64,000 nt of DNA from NCBI GenBank assembly GCA_016839555.1, contig JAEOUA010000008.1:186001-250000 (forward strand), read 5' to 3'. The number at the start of each line of letters is the position of its first letter. The first letter of the stretch is position 1. The notes beneath the pieces are model-generated. The model searched no databases. It had not been told where the DNA came from and saw only the letters and a list, made by a program, of their open reading frames with translations. Positions 9,260 through 18,849 of this stretch are shown here, in pieces. Position numbers and translations under genes: made by a program. This stretch comes from Promethearchaeota archaeon. Its GTDB lineage: Archaea > Asgardarchaeota > Lokiarchaeia > Sigyniarchaeales > SOKP01.

Positions 9260-9565
9260 TTACAAAATATCTAAGGGATCTGGTCCTAAACTTTCTTTTA
9301 CAAACCGAAAGTAATCATCTCCATCATAATCGCATTTGTAGATACCTAAAAATTGTTCTACCGTGATATGCAATTGGGCGGCCATTCTTCCAATTAAATA
9401 ATCCTCTATTATTTTTCCATGACTCCCTCTACTCACAAAAGTTTTAAATGGAGATCTACGCCCCTTATATGCAAAATAAATATCTATATGAGGACCCCCC
9501 TCCTCGGTTTCAAAGCCTTTTCTCTTAAATTCGCTTAATAATTTATGTCTTTTTATTGTAGCCAT
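9260..9565 (-). CDS. HicA-like mRNA interferase-type toxin
   Basis: A 101-residue protein with the HicA layout: a first helix ending in FKRKGF, then a strand with the conserved glycine and histidine (EEGGPHIDIYF, in place of the usual GSHH), then SRGSHGKIIEDYLIGRMAAQ and a final helix. HicA toxins cleave mRNA through a double-stranded-RNA-binding-like fold with one catalytic His. It overlaps the 3' end of the upstream 340-residue gene by 23 bp, so the two are translationally coupled. HicB, the usual antitoxin, is absent. The second His in SRGSH is unusual, so the toxin call is moderately secure and activity is not assured. Confidence 0.6.
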   Translation of the reverse strand: MATIKRHKLLSEFKRKGFETEEGGPHIDIYFAYKGRRSPFKTFVSRGSHGKIIEDYLIGRMAAQLHITVEQFLGIYKCDYDGDDYFRFVKESLGPDPLDIL

Positions 9566-10565
9566 CTTTAATTTCCTTCAAATCTTTTTCATTTATTAAA
9601 TTGAGCAATTTATATTTGATTTTTTGAGCTCCTTTTGTTAATAAATCATCATTAACAATAAAATACCTTATGTGAGAAATAATACAATTATATAAATCAT
9701 TATACATTTCTGAGAATGTCTTCCCTGCGGCTACAATATTTAATTCTTCATTTTTAGCAAAAAATGCATCATATTTGAATTCTAATTTTAAATTTAGAGT
9801 TCTAGTGAATCTAATCCCTCTCACATCTTCTATTGGTAATATATTTATAACATTTAACATTTCGATTTTTTCAAGTTGATTTCTTATTGGATTGTAAAGA
9901 CCTTTTACTTTTATTACTTTTTTATACATATTGAGAAAACGAGGCTCTTCTTTTTCATCATATTTATATTCTATAGAATTTCCAAAGATATCTCTTATTC
10001 TTATATAAAGATCTCGTTCTCCATGAATTATGGTTAAGGCTCCTGTAATCTGCTCAATTCTTTTTTCAATATCCATTCTTCGCCATTTATTTAGAGTTTT
10101 TCTATAATTTTTTTTAGCTTTAAAAATTCTTATCGGTTCAGAATCATGAGTTTTTTTAAGTTCGATTGCAAATGATCCTGGGTATCTTGATAAACTTTTT
10201 ATACGTTTTAAAAATGTTCTTCTTATTTCTAAATCGTTAAAATATGCTTTTGCCTCATTATAATTACTTCCATCTCTGTCTCTATCAATTAAATTACTAA
10301 TCTGAGAGAAGTTTTGCATAACTTCATCAATTGGAGAAGTTCCAAAACTAGTTGTTTGGTATTGTGGGATCATAACAAAAACTTGTGATCCTTTTTTTTG
10401 ATCTTTAATTAATAAGGTATATATTTTTTTTTTAACTTGGGGATTTTGGGCTTCTCCTAAATCATAAATGGCTTTTTGAAATTGAGAAGCAAACCTAACA
10501 AAATTATCTATTGACACACTATTTTTTCGCAATAATTTTCTATTAAATATGAAAGCTAATTCCAC
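9543..10565 (-). CDS. Unknown protein cotranscribed with the HicA-like gene
   Basis: A 340-residue soluble alpha/beta protein with no recognised family. The N-terminal 100 residues are mixed (MELAFIFNRKLL, SIDNFVRFASQF). The middle contains ELKKTHDSEPIRIFKAKKNY and an all-beta-looking stretch, and the C-terminus is Lys-rich. The next gene is HicA-like and starts 23 bp before this one ends, the arrangement of an antitoxin-toxin pair, although 340 residues is far longer than HicB. It may be an oversized antitoxin or a defence partner. No catalytic motif is evident. Confidence 0.6.
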   Translation of the reverse strand: MELAFIFNRKLLRKNSVSIDNFVRFASQFQKAIYDLGEAQNPQVKKKIYTLLIKDQKKGSQVFVMIPQYQTTSFGTSPIDEVMQNFSQISNLIDRDRDGSNYNEAKAYFNDLEIRRTFLKRIKSLSRYPGSFAIELKKTHDSEPIRIFKAKKNYRKTLNKWRRMDIEKRIEQITGALTIIHGERDLYIRIRDIFGNSIEYKYDEKEEPRFLNMYKKVIKVKGLYNPIRNQLEKIEMLNVINILPIEDVRGIRFTRTLNLKLEFKYDAFFAKNEELNIVAAGKTFSEMYNDLYNCIISHIRYFIVNDDLLTKGAQKIKYKLLNLINEKDLKEIKDGYNKKT

Positions 10566-10887
10566 TTTTTTACACTTTCAAATTCTTAAATATTTCTTAA
10601 ATATTTAATAAAGACTTTATTTTTTTTACACAAAGTAATATAAAAATATCACTCTATTAACATTTATAAAAATAAATAGTGTTATAACTTTTTTCTTAAA
10701 AAATAAGACTTTATTTTTTTATAAAAACTTTACTTTATTTTCTATTTTATATCATAAAAAAACTAAGATTCTACTTATTTAATCAACTTCTATATAGCCT
10801 ATTATTCTTGTGAGATACTATAAAATTGATATCCCCATTTTCATGAATTAACTAGTTTTTCCTTTTTGTTTAAATAATTATATTTAA
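10566..10887. other. 322-bp intergenic region
   Basis: Divergent spacer between the HicA-like operon and a small Cys-rich ORF. It is very AT-rich and repetitive (three ATAAAGACTTTATTTTTTT-like stretches around 10607, 10703 and 10725), and may hold promoters for both sides. No gene seen. Confidence 0.4.
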
Positions 10888-11058
10888 ATGAAAAACATGA
10901 CAAGTATGCTTCAATCGAATAAAAAGAGAATGTGCTGCAAATGCGAAAATTATGACAAAAAAAAGGGAATATGTAAATTATTCAATAGAAAGCTCTCTGG
11001 GGATTATTGTTGTGTTGTTGATGGGAATAAAATTTTTTTTTTTAAAAGAAAAGAATAG
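10888..11058 (+). CDS. Small Cys-rich protein, possible zinc binder
   Basis: A 56-residue ATG-started frame with six cysteines grouped as CCKC, C and CC, spaced like a small zinc-binding module (CCKCENYDKKKGICKL, then YCCVV), and a basic C-terminal tail FFFKRKE. An AT-rich TATA-like stretch lies just upstream and the frame ends at TAG. Its small size and Cys pattern suggest a real microprotein; no family is recognised. Confidence 0.45.
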   Translation: MKNMTSMLQSNKKRMCCKCENYDKKKGICKLFNRKLSGDYCCVVDGNKIFFFKRKE

Positions 11059-11123
11059 CATACCGTAATGATTATTTATGCATCATTTTGATTCGCTTGT
11101 ATCAATTAGGCGGTGTTTAAAAT

Positions 11124-11336
11124 TTGGTTTTAAAAGTCTTCGAAGAATTAGCATTAGATAAGTTGAGAACTCTGCAGCCTTGTTCATTAAAAAAATGGGC
11201 CAAAGCTTTGGGTTATAAATCTTCCCAAGCATTTTATTATACGCAAAAAAAACTTCTAAAAGCAAAAAGAATCACTCGAAAAAAGAGTGGAAGAATCTAT
11301 CTTTATAGAATTCTTGAAAAAGATGAAAAGAAATAA
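11124..11336 (+). CDS. Small winged-helix DNA-binding protein
   Basis: A 70-residue, very basic protein with a helix-turn-helix: LDKLRTLQPCSLKKWAKALG followed by a recognition helix around SSQAFYYTQKKLL and a wing KSGRIYLYRIL. The start is TTG at 11124, since no ATG lies nearby. It is 36 bp before the next gene on the same strand and may form a two-gene unit with it. Probably a regulator of a small accessory operon. Confidence 0.55.
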   Translation: MVLKVFEELALDKLRTLQPCSLKKWAKALGYKSSQAFYYTQKKLLKAKRITRKKSGRIYLYRILEKDEKK

Positions 11337-11372
11337 TTTTTACATTATAAAAAAATACTAAAACGAGTTAAG

Positions 11373-11858
11373 ATGAAAGATACTGATAACTTTGAAATTG
11401 AACAGAAAGCGAAGGAATTTTTAGAATTTTTAAATACCACTTCAGAAAATTTAAAGAATATTCTTAAAGAATGGAATGCATTAGATGATCCGGTTCAGAA
11501 TTTTATTATAGCTAAATTTATAGCTGATCAGAAGATAAGTTTGTTGAAAAGACCAAATGTTTTAAAAAAGCTCCCTAATGGTTATATTTTGACTGAGTAT
11601 AACCGTTATAAGGATGCAATAAAAGAATCTACAGACAAAAAGGATATTAAATTGTTTGAAAAAGAATTAAAAAAAATAACTGATGAATATGAATTTGCTC
11701 CTGAACATCTAAATGAATATGATAAAGAGGAATGGTATCGATATAAATGGGAAATAGAGGAGATTAAAAAGTCAATTTTAAAAGGGAAAAGAGTGGTTTT
11801 TAAAATGAAAGAATTACAACGCTTGAAAAAGGAGTTAAAAAAGATTGAAAAGTCTTAA
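11373..11858 (+). CDS. Helical protein of unknown function
   Basis: A 161-residue, highly charged, mostly helical protein with no catalytic motif, membrane segment or Cys cluster. It follows the small winged-helix gene by 36 bp and has a clear ATG. The C-terminal half (about residues 95-161) is a Lys/Glu coiled coil. It could be the partner of the small DNA-binding protein, but this rests on position only. Confidence 0.55.
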   Translation: MKDTDNFEIEQKAKEFLEFLNTTSENLKNILKEWNALDDPVQNFIIAKFIADQKISLLKRPNVLKKLPNGYILTEYNRYKDAIKESTDKKDIKLFEKELKKITDEYEFAPEHLNEYDKEEWYRYKWEIEEIKKSILKGKRVVFKMKELQRLKKELKKIEKS

Positions 11859-12039
11859 CTATTTTACAATATATAGTCAATATTACTATTCAAGGTCTCA
11901 AGAAATTTAGGTTTTATAACTATAGAAACTGATAATTAACAAAATTAAGAAGTAGTACGAAACGGTATATATTGAATTAGCATTTTATTGCATATAAGCT
12001 ATAAAAACTGCAAAAAAAATATCTTCTAATTTTAACGCA

Positions 12040-12200
12040 AGCTTTTTAGGAATAGCTTCAAAAGTATTAAAGGATTCATAAAAGTTTATTTAAATTGAGG
12101 TAATTTCTCAAATATTAATAAAAAAGATTTAGAGTCATTTTATAATTCTAGGCAAAAAGATTTACCATATTTTCAAAAAAATTCATTAATTACTATATAA
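12040..12200 (+). pseudogene. Remnant related to the decayed gene at 26041-26597
   Basis: The segment ending at TAA 12198-12200 reads GNFSNINKKDLESFYNS, matching GNFSNISKKDLELFYNS at the end of the decayed gene at 26041-26597. Just upstream the frame contains TGA where Trp or Arg would fit, and further upstream the similarity is lost. The rest of the 426-bp gap (11859-12284) is AT-rich with no gene. Confidence 0.55.
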
Positions 12201-12284
12201 AAATTAAATAGATTTATAAGGTTAAATTTAATTGATTTAAACAAGGACTAATTAATAAATTTAATATCTAGGGTCAGAAGTAAG

Positions 12285-13025
12285 TTGGTGATTAATTTGC
12301 AGAATGAAAGGATAGTTATCCCTTATTTAGATCTTAAAAAGTTATATAGACTTAGTAAAGTTCCTCATACGACATATCAAGATTTAAATATTTCTAAAAA
12401 AACATTCATGAAATATATAAGGTTTCGAGATATTATCTTTGGGGGTATAATAAAAGCGGAATCGTTTACAGACTTTATTAGCAGATTAAGAGAAGAAATT
12501 AAAACGAAATTTCTTTCAAATAAAGATTTACAGAATTTAAAAAATAATATTTATAATCCTAAAATAATAAAAGATTTAATCGAGAAAAAGGGCAGAAAAA
12601 TATCATATAGTTCTTCGAAAGCACTATTATCATTGCTAAAAAAGATATATTTAATAGATCGAATTAGCGTGATAAATTTTATTAATAATGATACCGAGGA
12701 TGAGAGAAATAAAAATATCATTTTGAATTATATAATGCGAATTACGCGTCATCTTTCAGTTAAAGAAATTAAAATTAAGTTTTGGAATCACCCAAGAAAA
12801 AATAAAATTAACGATTATCTACTTGAACTATGGTTAGAAAAAAAAATAGATATTATTGGTTTAGATTTAACAAGGGATATATGTCAACAATACGGATTTA
12901 ATGAAATTCCTCCAGATTATTTGGACCAATTTGAGTCATTAGAACGTTATAGAATTCGTGAAACGGGAGAATTAAAGGCAAAAGTAATCATGAAAAATAA
13001 TTATAGAATTGATTTAATAATTTAA
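12285..13025 (+). CDS. Unknown protein upstream of an ATPase gene
   Basis: A 246-residue soluble, basic, mostly helical protein. The N-terminal part (TYQDLNISKKTFMKYIRFRD) looks like a helix-turn-helix-type segment, and another helical block at about residues 146-200 contains LSVKEIKIKFWNHPRKNKIN. It starts at TTG 12285 with a GTG directly behind; either may be used. A GGGGAG sequence 6-11 bp after its stop belongs to the next gene, an AAA-type ATPase, so the two probably form one operon. A DNA-binding partner for the ATPase is a reasonable guess but unproven. Confidence 0.5.
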   Translation: MVINLQNERIVIPYLDLKKLYRLSKVPHTTYQDLNISKKTFMKYIRFRDIIFGGIIKAESFTDFISRLREEIKTKFLSNKDLQNLKNNIYNPKIIKDLIEKKGRKISYSSSKALLSLLKKIYLIDRISVINFINNDTEDERNKNIILNYIMRITRHLSVKEIKIKFWNHPRKNKINDYLLELWLEKKIDIIGLDLTRDICQQYGFNEIPPDYLDQFESLERYRIRETGELKAKVIMKNNYRIDLII

Positions 13026-13174
13026 ATTTTGGGGAGATCATTATAGTTAAATACACAGATATTCAAGAAGCAGTAGATCAATTTGAGATTCTCCGTGAAT
13101 ATAAGAGCCACATTTTTGAGGCTATTTGCGGAGCTTGGATTTCTGGGAGACCAATTAGGAGGACATTTGAAGAT

Positions 13175-14899
13175 GTGAAAACGTTTTTAGTAAAGGATCT
13201 CGAAATGGCATATGAACTGAAAGAAATACTTAAGTTAAATTTAATTCCAGGATCGATTTACTATATATACAGTGAGAGGGCTCAATATGGTATAGGGAAG
13301 TCGCAAATAGCCTACTTTTTAAAAATCGGGTATGAAGAAAAATCCAGTAATAATTTAACTAAATTTTTGATCTTTAAAAGGCCCCCTGAAGGATATAAGG
13401 ATATAGAAGAGAAATTAAAAGCATGTTTAAAACAATGTAATAGGCAGAGACCATTCTATGTATTTATTGATGAAATCGACTTAATTATCGAACCTGACTT
13501 AAGTAATGAAGAAAAAGTTAAAAGAATTGAAAGACTTGGAAACATTCTTATCCAAATATCCGAAGAAGCAGCAACTATGGGATTACCGTTTTATATTCTT
13601 TTAATTTTTAGTTATCATATTCTAAAAATTATCGAGAATTTTCACAGTTCGAGAATTATGAGAAGATTTGAAGCTCTTTCGAGCGTGGATTATGATCTTA
13701 AGGAAGGGGATTTCAATAAAATTGCAAGGAATCTATTTGCTTTATTATGGGCAATGAATTATAGGAATATAAAGAATAAAATTGAAGATAAAGTTGATTT
13801 TTTTAGTTTAATAGGTGAAATGATAACAGATGTACTAAATAACATAGGCGAACTTGGTATTCAGATTGAGAGCTCTGTAATTGGAGCAGTAATAAACATA
13901 TACAAGATAATATATCAACTTATTTTTAAGAATGTTGATGGAGCTAATTTAAAAAAAAATAATAGGATATTAAATAATGACACAGATTTAGGCAGAGTAA
14001 TAGAAGGTATTGTTAAAGAATTTATAAAAAAAAGAATTTCTTTATTAGAATTTAAATTCGAAGAAACTATTGTCAAAGTTAAATATAATGAAAAGCAGAA
14101 AGAAATAGCGGGCTTTAAAACAGATGGATATTTTAAATTCTCAATTGGAGATAATAAGATCGGGATTATGCCCGTGGAAAGTACATGTGAAGATAAATTA
14201 GATTGGAGAAAAAAGAAACAATTGAAAGCTTTTTTGAATAATTACCCTATTTTGTTTGTTTGGATTTATCACAAGAAACAAGATGCTAAAGAACAGTTAC
14301 AAAATTTAGAAGATAAGGTAACTAAAGAGGTGTATACCATATTAATTCCACTAGATTTAGCTAAATATTCACTGCTTCTAGAGAAGAGAAGATTTAAGTT
14401 ATTAGAACATTTTAAGAGAAATCTTCCTCTTGATATCAAATCTTTTCTGCGTAAACAAGCACGTATTTTATATAACACATGGATGATGGAAAAACCGATA
14501 CCTGTCGTTATTGGAGAAAAAAAGAAGATTATAAGAAATAAGGAAATACATAATAAAGTCGAAAAATATTTAGAAAATTTATTTACTTATTTAGATGAAA
14601 AAACCAAGAGATCTCATAGTAGGATGAAAGAAATTATGGAAAAATATTTATCTTCATTAAATAAATCCTTTGATGAATATGGAATCAGTATTTCAGATTC
14701 TGATATATCAATAATATATAGAGAAATTGTAGAACAATTAAGGTCAGAAAATCTATGTCGTTTTACAGAGATTGAAGATAATAAATTTTTAATAAAAGAA
14801 GACAGTTTTAGCATAGAAAGTGCAATTGAAATTTGTGAGAAATTTATTACTGTAAGAATTGAAAATAAATGTAAAGATAAAGGCATTGGAATTAATTGA
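13175..14899 (+). CDS. AAA-type ATPase with possible C-terminal PD-(D/E)xK domain
   Basis: A 574-residue protein from GTG 13175. A Walker A variant AQYGIGKS (residues 36-43) and Walker B FYVFIDEIDLI (about 92-98) mark an ORC/STAND-like ATPase. Between about 310 and 350 the pattern TDGYF, then GIMPVEST, then KKKQLKAF resembles a nuclease core (Asp, then ExT, then Lys/Gln), which I consider possible, not shown. The frame stays open for 44 more codons upstream to 13043, where a GGGGAG Shine-Dalgarno-like sequence (13031-13036) precedes ATT/ATA codons and no ATG. The extra segment reads like real protein (IQEAVDQFEILREYKSH), so the true start may be non-canonical near 13040-13043. Probably defence-related by context. 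Confidence 0.65.
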   Translation: MKTFLVKDLEMAYELKEILKLNLIPGSIYYIYSERAQYGIGKSQIAYFLKIGYEEKSSNNLTKFLIFKRPPEGYKDIEEKLKACLKQCNRQRPFYVFIDEIDLIIEPDLSNEEKVKRIERLGNILIQISEEAATMGLPFYILLIFSYHILKIIENFHSSRIMRRFEALSSVDYDLKEGDFNKIARNLFALLWAMNYRNIKNKIEDKVDFFSLIGEMITDVLNNIGELGIQIESSVIGAVINIYKIIYQLIFKNVDGANLKKNNRILNNDTDLGRVIEGIVKEFIKKRISLLEFKFEETIVKVKYNEKQKEIAGFKTDGYFKFSIGDNKIGIMPVESTCEDKLDWRKKKQLKAFLNNYPILFVWIYHKKQDAKEQLQNLEDKVTKEVYTILIPLDLAKYSLLLEKRRFKLLEHFKRNLPLDIKSFLRKQARILYNTWMMEKPIPVVIGEKKKIIRNKEIHNKVEKYLENLFTYLDEKTKRSHSRMKEIMEKYLSSLNKSFDEYGISISDSDISIIYREIVEQLRSENLCRFTEIEDNKFLIKEDSFSIESAIEICEKFITVRIENKCKDKGIGIN

Positions 14900-14930
14900 A
14901 TTATTATATAAGTCATTAAGTCAATTTTTT

Positions 14931-15480
14931 AATAAGTGTATAAGTGTAGCTTAAATTTCGCTCTTGAATCCCCAACATATTTATCTCTTTTTAAATATGT
15001 TGAACTCTTTTTGTTCAAGAGCAAGAAAACAATATCTCGTTCCAAACATTTGAATCCTTATATAATTTTGAATAAAATTAAAAAATCTCCGTTAATTTGC
15101 AGTCTATCCTTTAACAATGGAATATCTTTAATTTTATTGGGTTCTATGATGAAAATTCTTTTAGTTATATCTTGATCTTTCAAGTGATAAACTTTATAAT
15201 ATGAAAATTGTTGTTTATACAGATTAGGTATGATTTTTTTTAATTTTTCGTTTGAAAGAATCAAAATTTGATTATCCTTAATTTCATTGTTAAAATATTT
15301 TTTCTTGATATATGCAATAGAATGTTGGAGAGTCTTTTTATTATAAGAGATATGTTTTATGTTTACTTTTAATCCATTGATTTCAGAATAAGATGAATAT
15401 TTACCAAGATTTGTCGCATTCTTTATCTATATGTCTATTCAATCGAATGCCATGTATACCAATTATTATTTAAATTATCA
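14931..15480 (-). pseudogene. Internally deleted copy of the NERD-UvrD helicase gene
   Basis: On the minus strand this segment is closely similar at the DNA level to the end of the helicase gene at 26656-28497. For example it encodes QQFSYYKVYHLKDQ and IEPNKIKDIPLLK. At about 15421 the match switches abruptly to the gene's N-terminal part (the region encoding WYAWHSIEW). About 1.2 kb of the middle, including both Walker motifs, is deleted. It therefore cannot encode a working helicase. It directly abuts the TrlF gene on the same strand. Confidence 0.8.
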
Positions 15481-15521
15481 AGGATGCAATTTAAACATTA
15501 GCTAAAAAATTCTATTTGTAC

Positions 15522-17894
15522 TTAAAAAAATTTCTCATCGTATTTATTAAATCGTCTTTTTATGGCAGATCTTCCTCCTTCCAATTTTAGAATGGAATCA
15601 ATACAACTCTCAAATCCTCCATATTTCTCAATCTCCCCAACTTCTCTATCTTCTTTCGGTCGGGTTTCTAAATGGTATAGGAGGTCCACATCTCCCAGTG
15701 TGGGGATATTAGGATTATGAGTTGCTACGATGATTTGTCTTTTTTGTTTCACGTCTAACAAATATTTTGAAAATTTCCTTATTGATTCTTGATCTAGCTC
15801 AGAATCCGCTTGATCTATTAGAAATGGAATTCTCTCTTCTAAAAGCATGATATATAGCAGAATAGCGCATCTTTCACCTATAGATACTTTACTTATATGA
15901 TAATGCCTGCTTAAGCCGCTCCTTCTATACGAAATCACGGGTTTTGAATCGATGTATGTTTTAAATAGTTCTATTAATGAATTATCGAATCTCTTTGGGG
16001 TATCATCATTTTTTATCAGTTCTTTTAATTTGTTTATCAAGACATGGTATTTCGACGGTATAATTTGCGATATTTGTTTTGCGTGTTTATTAATTATATC
16101 ATTTATAAGCTCAAAAGGTAAAAATTTATTGTGTATGATTTTTAATACTTCTTTTTTACCTCCTGAGTGAAATTTTTTTAACCAGTTGTAATATAGACTC
16201 TGTTTAAGATTTTTTGGTCTTGCTTTCATTCTTATTTTTGCTTTAATCTCCCATTCATTAATTCTTCTTTCAATGTTTTTTACAGCCTTTCGTCTTTTTA
16301 TCCGTATTTCAAGTGTTGTGTCAAATACTTTCTTGGCTAATTCATATAATTTTGTTTCCAGGATTCGTATATTTCTTTTAATCTTTGCAAAACTTTTTAA
16401 ATCTTCTTTCAATTCTTTCTTGATATCTTTTAGATTCAATACATCTTCTTGAAGCTTCAAAAGATACTTTATATCATACATTTCTAATATATCTTCGTAT
16501 TCCTTATTTTTTTTACCATAAAATAAATTCCATTCATTTAATAAGTCTTCATAATCTTTTTTAATTCTATTCTTTTTAATCGATAATATTTCCTTTATTT
16601 TATTTTGAAGTTGAATAATATTCTCATAAAAGTTATTAAATTTATTGATTAATTTATTGATCTCCTTTTTAAAATCCGAATTAATTGAGGAAAATGCATC
16701 AGCCTTAAAACTTAGATTTAAGTTCGATATTAATCGTTCAATCCAGTCATTTATTTTTATTTTTCTACTGTTTAATTCTGAATTAAATGAGATTAATGAT
16801 TCATATTTGTCTAAATTGAGTTTTTTCAGGATTTTTGTATGGGTTTCTTTTTTTTTTATTCTTTCGTTAATATCATAAATATTATTCTTGACCTCTTGTA
16901 GATTATCAAACTCATTATATTTCTCAGCCAATATCTTTTGCATTTTGGAGATTTCAGCAATAATATTATTCCTTTCCTTTTTTTCTGAAAAATCTTCTAT
17001 AAACTTGTCAACAATGTTTAATAGAGAACTGGTTTTTTTATGTAATCGAGGGATTTCAGTTTGACTCAAAGCTTCTATTTGTATGTTTTTTATAATTTCT
17101 TCTTGTTCTATTTCATAAAAAGTTCCTTGAGGGCTTAACTTATAAAATTCTCTTATAACATCATTTTCCCATTGTATTTCTTTAGTATCTTCTTGAATTA
17201 ATAATGTATTACTAATAGCAATAATATCATCATTGTCTTTGATAAATATTACTACTTTACCTTCATTTCCTAATTGCATCAAGATTTTGTTATTAAAGAT
17301 ATCTAAACATTCTTTATCCTCCGTAATGGACATTAATCCGAATCTTATGATATCAACAATGAATGATTTACCTGTGCCACGCCCCCCGATCAATACATTT
17401 AATTCGGGATTAAATCTAAAATATTTTTCTTTAAAGAACAATCCATTTACATAAAACCCAACTATGTATGGATTTTCGCGAACCCCGTCTAGAGCCGTTT
17501 TTACCCTTGTTTCAAAATCATATTCAATCTGTTTTAATCCTGTAATATTTTTTTCAGAAAGTTTCAAATATACGGTACCAATATTACAATACTCATATAA
17601 TGGGCAGGAAGGGCAAATTGAGTAAATTTTATCAAGAAGTGATGTATCGTGTGCATCTGAGGCTTTTATCTTTGCAAGGTTTCTAAGCTCTTCTATGTCA
17701 TGGAATTTCTGTGGTGTTTCTGTAAAGGTTTTCGGACAATTTTTATGTGGATTTAGACTTTTTGCTCCTATTGATGGTTTTCCTAAATTCCATAATCTTG
17801 TTAAAGGGCTTTTAACATATGTGATTAATGCCTCTCCTGTGACGTTTTTTGTAATTCCCTCTTCTCCTAGAGGATGAGGAAAGAATCCTATTAC
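15522..17894 (-). pseudogene. TrlF-family protein, ATPase part (downstream of an in-frame TAG)
   Basis: The frame continues directly from the PHP part at 17895-18374 across one TAG codon. This 790-codon part first completes the PHP domain (residues KASDAHD hold a late metal ligand), then carries an SMC/RecF-like ATPase: Walker A GGRGTGKS, a long coiled coil (about 250 residues), signature VSIGERCAI, Walker B IPFLIDQADSELD and a switch His in ATHNP. TrlF proteins combine a PHP phosphoesterase with an ABC-type ATPase and are found in defence islands. No ATG, GTG or TTG exists in frame between the TAG and 17567, so without readthrough only a shortened ATPase from TTG 17567 could be made. Confidence 0.8.
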
Positions 17895-18374
17895 CTAATA
17901 ATTTGAAAAATCCTTTCTGAAATCATCTTTATTTCCCGATAAGCTTTTGTCTATTATATCCCCGTGATCTTTATTATTTTCATTAGGTTGGTCTTTCTTC
18001 CTTCCTATAGCACCTAGTAAATTACTAATATTTGATTCTGAAATATTTTGACCGTTAAAGATTATTGAAAAATGAGTATTTGATGAATCCTTCAATTCTA
18101 TACAAGGGAGAAATGTTATATCCGTATCGCGTTTTGTATTTAAGTTATTAAGAATTTCAATACCGCTTTTCAAATCCTTTAAATCCTTTTGCCTATGGAC
18201 CGTTAGACCAACGAGTTGAATTTTATGTTTTATTAGAATGTCGTATAGATCATTGCAATAATCTCCAATTGGAGTTTGTTCAGGTATCTCGAAATGTAAA
18301 TGTAAATCTGACTTATAAAATTGAGAGCCAATATGTTGCTCTATTAAATTTTTATAAACTTCTTCAATTTGCAT
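17895..18374 (-). pseudogene. TrlF-family protein, N-terminal PHP part
   Basis: A 159-residue open frame starting ATG with a PHP phosphoesterase start: GSQFYKSDLHLHFE (metal ligands H25 and H27), then GLTVHR and PCIELKDSS. It ends at TAG 17895-17897, but the next codons continue the same protein in the same frame (VIGFFPHPLGEEGITKNVTG), so the stop truncates the domain before its last metal-binding Asp/His. The full gene would be 951 codons (15522-18374). One substitution or amber readthrough would restore it; with normal termination it is broken. The domain call is secure. Confidence 0.75.
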
Positions 18375-18849
18375 AGTGTCACTTTTGCTTTTAGATATTT
18401 TATTAAAAAGTATATTAAATATAAAAATCTAATGGTCTATTAGTCTTTTAAAATAGATTCTCTGTTTTCTATTATTCATTTCCAAAGCTAAAATTAAATA
18501 ATTTATTATTAAGAAAAATTTCCCTACTATATATATTCTTGATATTAATGTTGATTATGTATTTATTAATTAACTTAGTAGATATTTAAAAAGAAACTAA
18601 ATGTCAGATTAGCTTTATCTTGATTTTCCTATTTATTTTGTGAGATGAAAATAAGAATAGAATCGCAGTTTCCCTATATAATTATGAAAGCGTTAGAAGG
18701 AGTTGTATTGCAGATCCCTCTTTCATTATATGCGTTCATAGCTTATAATACTAAGTAACGAAAAAATGGGGAAAAAGATATATTTCTAAAGTGTGTATTA
18801 TAAGTCAAGAAAGAAATATTAGAAATAAAAATCTACTTAAAGAATAATA
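18375..18849. other. 475-bp divergent spacer
   Basis: AT-rich spacer between the TrlF gene and the HNH gene, probably holding both promoters. One 37-residue ATG frame at 18645-18758 with a hydrophobic tail is visible, but I see no support that it is translated. Confidence 0.3.
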
